Position numbers and translations under genes: made by a program. This document shows positions 30,394-34,829 of a stretch of 34,829 nt of DNA, in pieces; within the stretch, counting starts at the first letter, position 1, and each line of letters opens with the position of its first letter. The notes under the pieces are model-generated. The model did not search any database. It saw only the letters and a program-made list of their open reading frames with translations, and was not told the DNA's origin. The DNA lies in contig CAUEFI010000023.1 in assembly GCA_958477305.1 (NCBI GenBank), positions 1-34,829 on the forward strand. The letters run 5' to 3'. Source of the DNA: HGM12998 sp900756495. GTDB lineage: Bacteria > Bacillota > Clostridia > Oscillospirales > Oscillospiraceae.

Positions 30394-31477
30394 GGCTCAG
30401 ACGCCGGAGGCCATCAAGGCGCGGATTCTGGCGAAGATTGAGGCGGGGCAGGGGCTCTCCTCCATGGCGGGCGGCTTTGCAGACGGCGTGGCCGGGCCGG
30501 TCAGCGAGGAGATGAGCAAGGTCTACATGTCTCTGGACGCCGTGCCGTCCATGCTCTTTGTGGATGAGAGTTCCGGCGGGTATATCGACCTGGTGGGCGA
30601 ACAGTATTTCAATCTGACGCGCAGGCCGGGGACAAAGGCATACTGCAGCGTCAGCTTTACCGGGACGCCCGGCCTTGTCATCCCGCAGGGGACCGCATTC
30701 CTGACCGCAGGCGGGCTCTCCTTCTCCCTGACGGCCCAGGCGGTCCTGGATGGGGAGGGGACCGCCTCAGGCCGCCTGGAGGCCGCGGAGGTGGGCAGCG
30801 CGTACAACGTGGACGCCGGAACCATTACCAGGATGTACGTCAACCTGCCGGGCCTTACCTCCTTCACCAACGAGGCGGCGGAGGGGGGCACCGACGGGGA
30901 GAGCGACGCGGCCCTCCTGGGGCGCATCCAGGAGCGGGTGCAGCAGCCCCCCACCAGCGGCAACGGCTACCAATACCGGCAGTGGGCCATGGAGACGGCC
31001 GGAGTGGGCAGCGCCAAGGTAGTGGAGCTCTCCTCCGGGCCGGGCACGGTGAAGGTGGTGCTGGTAGACAGCAATGATGAGGCGCCGGCGGAGGATATCG
31101 TGGACGCAGCGGCGGCCCGCATCGAAGCGGAGCGCCCCATCGGGGCCAGCGTGACGGTGACCGCCGCCGGGGAGCTGGAGATCGCCGTGTCCGCCGCGGT
31201 GACGGTGACGCAGGGGGCGGACAAGAGCGCCGTGCAGGAGGCCTTTTCCCAGGCGCTGGCGGCGCACCTGCATACCCTCATTGACGGCAAGTTTACGGTC
31301 TACTACGACCCGGACGACGACGCGGCCTATACGCTGCTGTACAACCGGGTGCTGGCCCTGCTGCTGAGTACGCCGGGGGTAGATAACTTCAGCGCCCTGA
31401 CGGTCAACGGCGGGACCGCCGACGTGACCATCGGGAAGGACCAGATACCGGTATTGGGGCAGGTGAGTGTGACGTGA
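30386..31477 (+). CDS. Baseplate J-like protein (gpJ/XkdT)
   Basis: A 363-aa baseplate wedge protein. Typical features: N-terminal helix EAIKARILAKIEAGQGLSSMAGGFADGVAGPVSEEMSKVY, EQYFNLTRRPGTKAYCSVSFTGTPG, GGLSFSLTAQAVL, NVDAGTITRMYVNLPGLTSFTNEAAEGGTDGESDAALLGRIQERVQQPPTSGNGYQYRQWA, and a beta-rich C-terminus. The NEAAxGGTDxESDxALxxRI block is the Baseplate_J signature. Confidence 0.92.
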   Translation: MFEAQTPEAIKARILAKIEAGQGLSSMAGGFADGVAGPVSEEMSKVYMSLDAVPSMLFVDESSGGYIDLVGEQYFNLTRRPGTKAYCSVSFTGTPGLVIPQGTAFLTAGGLSFSLTAQAVLDGEGTASGRLEAAEVGSAYNVDAGTITRMYVNLPGLTSFTNEAAEGGTDGESDAALLGRIQERVQQPPTSGNGYQYRQWAMETAGVGSAKVVELSSGPGTVKVVLVDSNDEAPAEDIVDAAAARIEAERPIGASVTVTAAGELEIAVSAAVTVTQGADKSAVQEAFSQALAAHLHTLIDGKFTVYYDPDDDAAYTLLYNRVLALLLSTPGVDNFSALTVNGGTADVTIGKDQIPVLGQVSVT

Positions 31478-32010
31478 ATCTGATCACACGGCTGCCAGAC
31501 TATTATCAGGAATGCCCGCCGGTGGCCGAGCTGGAGCGGGTGCTGGGGGAGGAGGCGGGGAAACTGGCGGCCTCCCGGGAGGACGTCCTTGCCCAGCTCT
31601 GGATTGACACCGCGACCTGGGGGCTGGATCTGTGGGAGCAGTGGTGCGGGCTGCCCACCGACCGGAGCAGGCCCTACAGCTACCGCAGGGGGCGCATTAA
31701 GGCCAAACTGCGGGGGCAGGGCGCAACCACGGCGGAGATGATTGCCAGTGTGGTGGCCTCCTTCGGGTTCCAGCCTGAGCAGGTGAGCGTGACGGAGCAC
31801 CCGGCTGATTATCAGTTCGAGGTTGTGGTGTCCGACCTAGCTGCGGTCCCGGAGGACACGGCGGATATCCAGGCCGCAGTCAACGAGATTAAGCCGGCCC
31901 ATCTGGACTGGTGGTTCACTTGGGTCATGGCGCAGCTATTGGAGACGGTGGGGATCGGTTCCGGGCTCTGGAGGGTCCGGGAGACGGCCATCCCGCCCAT
32001 GGAGGAGTAA
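31474..32010 (+). CDS. Baseplate/tail protein (XkdU/DUF2313-like)
   Basis: A 178-aa protein in the XkdU slot, GTG start at 31474 overlapping the upstream TGA. The sequence has a helical N-terminus (LPDYYQECPPVAELERVLGEEAGKLAASREDVLAQLWIDTATWGLDLWEQWCGLPTD) and a C-terminal domain with the strand ELKPAHL-like pattern (INEIKPAHLDWWFTWV). It links the wedge to the fibre. Confidence 0.85.
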   Translation: MNLITRLPDYYQECPPVAELERVLGEEAGKLAASREDVLAQLWIDTATWGLDLWEQWCGLPTDRSRPYSYRRGRIKAKLRGQGATTAEMIASVVASFGFQPEQVSVTEHPADYQFEVVVSDLAAVPEDTADIQAAVNEIKPAHLDWWFTWVMAQLLETVGIGSGLWRVRETAIPPMEE

Positions 32011-32013
32011 GAC

Positions 32014-33084
32014 ATGTTTGGATTTATCGTAACGACAGCAGGGGAGAACATGCTGGCCCGGGCATCCGCCGGGGAGACATTGACCTTGACCGGGGTCAAG
32101 GCGGGCTCCGGTACTGTGTCCAGTGAGACGGCAGCAAAGGCACTGACCGGCCTTGTCAGCGTGGAGTGCGACGGCACCAGCTCCGCGCCAGCGGTCTCCG
32201 GCGGGCAGGTCTCCATGATTGTGGAGATACGCAACGACGTGGAGGGGGGGCTGGACATAGGCTTCCTGCTGAGTGAGTTTGGCGTCTTTGCGAAGGTAGG
32301 GGACGATCAGCCCGCCCTGCTGTACTACGCCGCCCTGGGGGACGGCAGGGCCCAGCAGGTCCTTCCTCTCAGCGAGGGGCTGGACATCCACAGGTTCCCC
32401 GTGGCCATTGCGGTTACCGGGGAGATAGCGGTGACGCTGGGATACCCCGCAGGAGCTTTTGTGACGCAGGAGGAGCTTGAGGCGGCTCTGGCACAGTTGG
32501 ACATGTCTGGCTTTGTCCAGAAGGCCGGGGACACGATGACCGGCCCGCTGGTGCTGCCGGGGGATCCGACGGCAAGCCTGCAGGCGGCTCCGAAGCAGTA
32601 TGTAGATGCGTTGCGCCAGCTCCTGGTTCAGAAGGCCGGGGACACGATGACCGGCCCGCTGGTGCTGCCGGGGAACCCAACAGCAAACCTGCAGGCGGCT
32701 CCGAAGCAGTATATAGATTCGGTGGCCAGTACGCTCAATACTGCACTGGCCAGTCGAGCCAGAATCCAGACCGGCTCCTACGTGGGGACAGGTACCTACG
32801 GCAGCTCAAATCCGTGCAGTTTAACGTTCGATTTTATGCCACAGCTATTTATCTTATTTGGCAAAGCTAACTCAAATGCTAATTACAGAAACATGATTAT
32901 CGCTATCAAAGGAGGTACACAACTGGCCTTTATGATAGGCAGTGGCTCAAACCCGTCTGAGGCGGGGGCGAGTGGCCTTACTTTTTCATGGGGCAGCAAA
33001 ACGTTAAATTGGTATGCTACTTATCTTAATAATCAACTTAATGCTTCCGGCGTGACTTATAACTGGCTCGCGGCAGGTACTTAG
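32014..33084 (+). CDS. Tail fibre protein with invertible C-terminus
   Basis: The receptor-binding fibre, 356 aa. An N-terminal attachment domain (about residues 1-150; GFIVTTAGENMLARASAGETLTLTGVKAG, FLLSEFGVFAKVGDDQPALLYY) is followed by two near-identical repeats (32515-32721) carrying KAGDTMTGPLVLPG. From about residue 268 the C-terminal part (SLTFDFMPQLFILFGK ... NWLAAGT) is AT-rich, unlike the GC-rich rest. The left recombination site (32815-32840) lies at this joint, so the last ~85 residues are exchangeable with the minus-strand cassette at 33092-33370. The present orientation is one of two likely states. GAGGAG precedes ATG 32014. Confidence 0.87.
   Translation: MFGFIVTTAGENMLARASAGETLTLTGVKAGSGTVSSETAAKALTGLVSVECDGTSSAPAVSGGQVSMIVEIRNDVEGGLDIGFLLSEFGVFAKVGDDQPALLYYAALGDGRAQQVLPLSEGLDIHRFPVAIAVTGEIAVTLGYPAGAFVTQEELEAALAQLDMSGFVQKAGDTMTGPLVLPGDPTASLQAAPKQYVDALRQLLVQKAGDTMTGPLVLPGNPTANLQAAPKQYIDSVASTLNTALASRARIQTGSYVGTGTYGSSNPCSLTFDFMPQLFILFGKANSNANYRNMIIAIKGGTQLAFMIGSGSNPSEAGASGLTFSWGSKTLNWYATYLNNQLNASGVTYNWLAAGT
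32515..32721 (+). repeat. Tandem repeat in the tail fibre gene
   Basis: Two direct 96-base copies (32515-32610 and 32626-32721, spaced by 111 bases start to start) share a ~45-base identical core coding KAGDTMTGPLVLPG and a second part coding LQAAPKQY. The second copy has a few base changes (GDPTAS to GNPTAN). This gives a repeated fibre shaft unit and a place for recombination. Confidence 0.9.
32815..32840 (+). other. Left inversion site of the fibre cassette
   Basis: A 26-bp serine-recombinase-type site: 12-base arms around the central dinucleotide TT (32827-32828). It shares 19 of 26 positions, including the 11-base run CGTTCGATTTT, with the inverted right site at 33345-33370. The centre lies in the codons ACG TTC GAT, so strand exchange there keeps the reading frame. 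Confidence 0.7.
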
Positions 33085-33091
33085 AGCAATA

Positions 33092-33370
33092 TCAACCAAA
33101 TGCTATCCAATAATATGTCGTTCCTTCAGTATTTCCTTGTTCCTTCGCTTGTGTTGAAGCACTATCGACTGAACGACTATAGTACCAACTAATAGTTTTT
33201 CCAGTTAGAGATAGTCTCACATCAACTTGCAAGTTTGAGCCATTGTCATAAGTGTATTCATGAGGATACCCAAGGAAAGAGACTGCAGAATTACTCAACG
33301 GGTTAACACTCGTGCTCACAAAGCTGTACACTACAAAAAATTTAGGTACAAAATCGAACGATAATTTACC
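33092..33370 (-). CDS. Silent alternative C-terminus of the tail fibre (no own start)
   Basis: A minus-strand open frame that starts at the right inversion site and ends 7 bases from the fibre stop, tail to tail. It reads GKLSFDFVPKFFVVYSFV..., ending TTYYWIAFG. It resembles the expressed fibre C-terminus (SLTFDFMPQLFILFGK ... YNWLAAG) at both ends but differs between them (for example NPLSNSAVSFLGYP). There is no ribosome binding site or convincing start (GTG 33331 is internal), and a TGA lies just upstream at 33376 in this frame. It would be expressed only after inversion joins it in frame to the fibre N-terminus. Confidence 0.75.
   Translation of the reverse strand, partial: GKLSFDFVPKFFVVYSFVSTSVNPLSNSAVSFLGYPHEYTYDNGSNLQVDVRLSLTGKTISWYYSRSVDSASTQAKEQGNTEGTTYYWIAFG
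33345..33370 (-). other. Right inversion site of the fibre cassette
   Basis: Inverted counterpart of the left site, 26 bp with central AA on the plus strand (33357-33358), TT on the minus strand. The arms form an imperfect dyad (9 of 12 complementary positions). Because the central dinucleotide is not self-complementary, two inverted sites lead to inversion of 32829-33356 rather than scrambling. Confidence 0.7.
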
Positions 33371-33486
33371 CTGAACTGTTCAGCGGCGGCTGTGTAGATC
33401 GAGATGTGCGGATTCCTATAAACTGGAAAAACGTGCGTAAAAACGGTGTCTATGATGCAACAAGTCCCAGCGAGTTCCAAAAGTAA
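33370..33486 (+). pseudogene. Orphan C-terminal fragment beyond the invertible segment
   Basis: On the plus strand, an open frame without start codon or ribosome binding site reads PELFSGGCVDRDVRIPINWK then NVRKNGVYDATSPSEFQK and a stop at 33484-33486. Its composition is protein-like and it runs right up to the right inversion site, so it looks like the end of a gene cut off by an earlier rearrangement. It is not restored by flipping the present cassette. A weak hairpin (CAGG/CCTG, then TTTT) follows. Confidence 0.5.
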
Positions 33487-33515
33487 GGCAGGAAAATCCC
33501 CTGTTTTGCGCCCAA

Positions 33516-34112
33516 TCAGGCTATGCGGCTCTTTGCGAACCGCACAAGAGTAGACCTGTCAACATGGAGGAGGCGGGCGATCTGTGACCAGTTGGCGCCC
33601 TCCTCCCGCAGTACCCGGATAACCTCCTCCTTTCCGGTCAGCTTGACCCGTTTGGACAGCGCCCCCTTTGGACGGCCCAGATGTACGCCCTCCGCCCGCT
33701 TTCGGTCCAGCGCCTCCTTGGTCCGTTGGCTGATGAGATTACGCTCAATCTCAGCTGACAGCCCAAAGGCAAAGGCGAGCACCTTGCTCTGGATATCGTC
33801 ACCTAAACGGAAGTTATCCTTGACCGTCCACACCCGGCAGTCCCGCTCCATGCAGAGGGACAGGATTTCCATTACCATGTACAGGCTTCTGCCCAGCCGG
33901 GAGAGCTCGGAACAGATGATGAGATCCCCGGCCCGAACATTCCGCAGCAGCTCACCCAGCTTGCGCTTATCGTAGTTCCGTGTCCCGGATATGGTTTCTT
34001 CGATCCAGCCGTCGATTTCCATTTCCTGCGCCGCGCAGAACCGCCCGATTTCAAAGCGCTGATTTTCAACGGTCTGCTTGTCGCTGCTCACGCGGATATA
34101 TCCATAAGTCAT
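33516..34112 (-). CDS. Serine recombinase, Mpi-type DNA invertase
   Basis: A 198-aa small serine recombinase, the probable enzyme that flips the fibre segment. N-terminal catalytic domain (about 1-140): YIRVSS with the nucleophilic serine near residue 9 or 10, then SELSRLGRSLYMVMEIL and the LAFAFGLSAEIERNLISQRTKEAL E-helix. C-terminal HTH (about 160-198) includes NWSQIARLLHVDRSTLVRF. The sequence closely follows the Mpi family known from Bacteroides fragilis as a master DNA invertase that flips many promoters. Phage versions next to fibre genes usually invert fibre ends. AAAGGA precedes ATG. It is encoded beside, and opposite to, the fibre. Confidence 0.9.
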   Translation of the reverse strand: MTYGYIRVSSDKQTVENQRFEIGRFCAAQEMEIDGWIEETISGTRNYDKRKLGELLRNVRAGDLIICSELSRLGRSLYMVMEILSLCMERDCRVWTVKDNFRLGDDIQSKVLAFAFGLSAEIERNLISQRTKEALDRKRAEGVHLGRPKGALSKRVKLTGKEEVIRVLREEGANWSQIARLLHVDRSTLVRFAKSRIA

Positions 34113-34150
34113 ATTTTTGTATCCTTTCTAAATTAATTTGGAGGTGTCCC

Positions 34151-34501
34151 ATGAAGATTATACCAGCCGCGCCAAACCCCAGTGGAGCCTACCCGCCCAT
34201 CCAGGACGGCAATTTCTCGGTCGTGCCGGAGGGAATGGCTGTCTGGCCTGACAGCCTGGACACGGCAGACTTTTATGCGCATAACGGCTTTGTGACGCTC
34301 ACTGTAGAGCAGGTGGATGGAGTGCCCACGGTCATCAGTTACGCGCCTGATATGGAGGCCTGGGAGGGCTGGCGGGCATCTCTGCCAACGGAGCCGGAGC
34401 CGGAAGCCACAACAGAGGAACTCCTGCTGGGACTGGCCGCAGATCACGAATACCGCATATCCCTGCAGGAAATGGGCTTGAGCGAATCAGACCTGATTTA
34501 G
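34151..34501 (+). CDS. Hypothetical protein downstream of the invertase (possible fibre-associated)
   Basis: A 116-aa acidic protein starting MKIIPAAPNPSGAYPPIQDGNFSVVPEGMAVWPDSLDTADFY. Strands in the middle (FVTLTVEQVDGVPTVISYAP) and a C-terminal helical tail with a Pro/Glu-rich linker (PTEPEPEATTEELLLGLAADHEYRISLQEMGL) resemble small tail or fibre accessory proteins found after phage tail fibre genes. GGAGGTG lies at a good distance before ATG 34151; the longer open frame from 33980 is not used. Confidence 0.6.
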   Translation: MKIIPAAPNPSGAYPPIQDGNFSVVPEGMAVWPDSLDTADFYAHNGFVTLTVEQVDGVPTVISYAPDMEAWEGWRASLPTEPEPEATTEELLLGLAADHEYRISLQEMGLSESDLI

Positions 34502-34520
34502 CGGAAGGGAGGTGGAGAAT

Positions 34521-34664
34521 ATGACTGCTGTCTACACCCTGTGCAAAAAGCTGATAGACCTCGGAAAGACCGATGGGCTGTTGGCAAAGATGGACGTGTA
34601 CCTTGCAAACGACCGGCTGACTGCAGACGAGTACGCCGAGCTTGCCAGCATGCTGGAGGCATAG
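34521..34664 (+). CDS. XkdX-like small tail protein
   Basis: A 47-aa protein (MTAVYTLCKKLIDLGKTDGL ... LTADEYAELASMLEA) with the two-helix pattern of XkdX-family proteins, in which a K/GLITxEQL-like turn precedes YxEL. The context (just after tail fibre genes and before lysis genes) fits. GGAGGTGGAG precedes ATG 34521. Confidence 0.7.
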   Translation: MTAVYTLCKKLIDLGKTDGLLAKMDVYLANDRLTADEYAELASMLEA

Positions 34665-34669
34665 CGAAA

Positions 34670-34688
34670 GCCGCCCCTTGTGGGCGGC
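34670..34688 (+). terminator. Hairpin between the XkdX-like gene and the last gene
   Basis: GCCGCCC (34670-34676) pairs with GGGCGGC (34682-34688) around CTTGT. No T tract follows, so it may be a weak terminator or an mRNA-stabilising stem. Confidence 0.4.
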
Positions 34689-34753
34689 GGGAACAGGCAA
34701 AGTATGCGCACAAACCATTTACATAAAACAAAAAAGGAAAGGAAGTCTTACAA

Positions 34754-34829
34754 ATGAAACTGCACAAGTACGTAAACGAGATTCTGGACATCGCCAAGGC
34801 GGAGCACATGAGCATGGACGTAGCGGTAA
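34754..34829 (+). CDS. Start of a further gene, cut by the window edge
   Basis: ATG 34754 is preceded by AAAGGAAAGGAAG and opens a frame for 25 codons (MKLHKYVNEILDIAKAEHMS, ending MDVAV) that runs off the window. The place after the tail genes is where holin, endolysin or cell-wall amidase genes usually lie, but the visible part is too short for a family call. Confidence 0.5.
   Translation, partial: MKLHKYVNEILDIAKAEHMSMDVAV

Noticed and set aside
32740..33490. Diversity-generating retroelement at the fibre end
   Set aside because: No reverse transcriptase gene and no template repeat of the variable end in the window; the inverted 26-bp sites and adjacent serine recombinase explain the arrangement better.

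Overview
This window is the left and central part of a large temperate, contractile-tailed prophage (myovirus type, HK97-like head). It is integrated at a tRNA-Pro(GGG) gene of what is probably a gut clostridial host; I would guess the Oscillospiraceae. That host assignment is inference. It rests on the Bacillota-style phage genes (XkdM/N/P/Q/R/S/T/U-like tail and baseplate set, DUF1492-type late regulator, ImmA/ImmR-like pair), strong purine-rich ribosome binding sites, the GC-rich structural genes, and a secreted protein with a copper-amine-oxidase N-terminal-like domain. The right end of the prophage (lysis genes and attR) lies outside the window.

Layout. (1) 1-550: host flank, a promoter, tRNA-Pro and its terminator; this is the presumed attL. 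(2) 551-4972, minus strand: tyrosine integrase, a secreted copper-amine-oxidase-N/coiled-coil protein, a MazEF toxin-antitoxin pair, an ImmA-like metallopeptidase and an XRE repressor. (3) 4973-5352: divergent promoters and four related 16-bp dyads, which look like the lysis-lysogeny switch. (4) 5136-13078, plus strand: Cro-like protein, then a run of small early genes, most of unknown function and many coupled by ATGA or TGATG overlaps. A ferritin-like gene is inserted on the opposite strand, and the run ends with a 928-aa primase-polymerase/DUF927 helicase-like replication protein. (5) 13079-13396: a gene-free stretch with nine copies of a GGTGAC hexamer around an AT-rich core, a candidate replication origin. 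(6) 13397-15300: a DUF1492-type late regulator, a tRNA-Ile(GAT), three tRNA-like elements with odd anticodon regions, and a small zinc-ribbon protein. (7) 15307-16049: a HicAB module on the minus strand with its own promoter and terminator. (8) 16132-23692: HNH nuclease, small and large terminase, portal, prohead protease, major capsid protein, and head-tail connector and completion genes. (9) 23697-32010: tail sheath, tube, frameshifted tail chaperone, a short tape measure protein, LysM protein and baseplate genes. (10) 32014-34112: a tail fibre whose C-terminal part sits in a ~530-bp invertible segment facing an alternative C-terminus on the other strand, followed by a Mpi-type serine recombinase. 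(11) 34151-34829: small downstream tail genes and the start of a further gene cut by the window edge.

How it works together. The repressor/ImmA pair and the Cro-like protein would control entry into early transcription. The early genes lead to replication from the region next to the primase gene. The DUF1492 protein would switch on the long late operon from HNH/terminase through the tail genes. The serine recombinase probably flips the fibre C-terminus and so the receptor-binding specificity. MazEF, HicAB, the ferritin-like protein and the secreted protein look like lysogen-expressed accessory genes, each on the strand opposite to the lytic operon.

The most notable features are the invertible fibre cassette with recognisable 26-bp sites, the tRNA-like cluster, the GGTGAC-repeat candidate origin, the canonical -1 frameshift heptamer, and a three-module early protein with internal ribosome binding sites.
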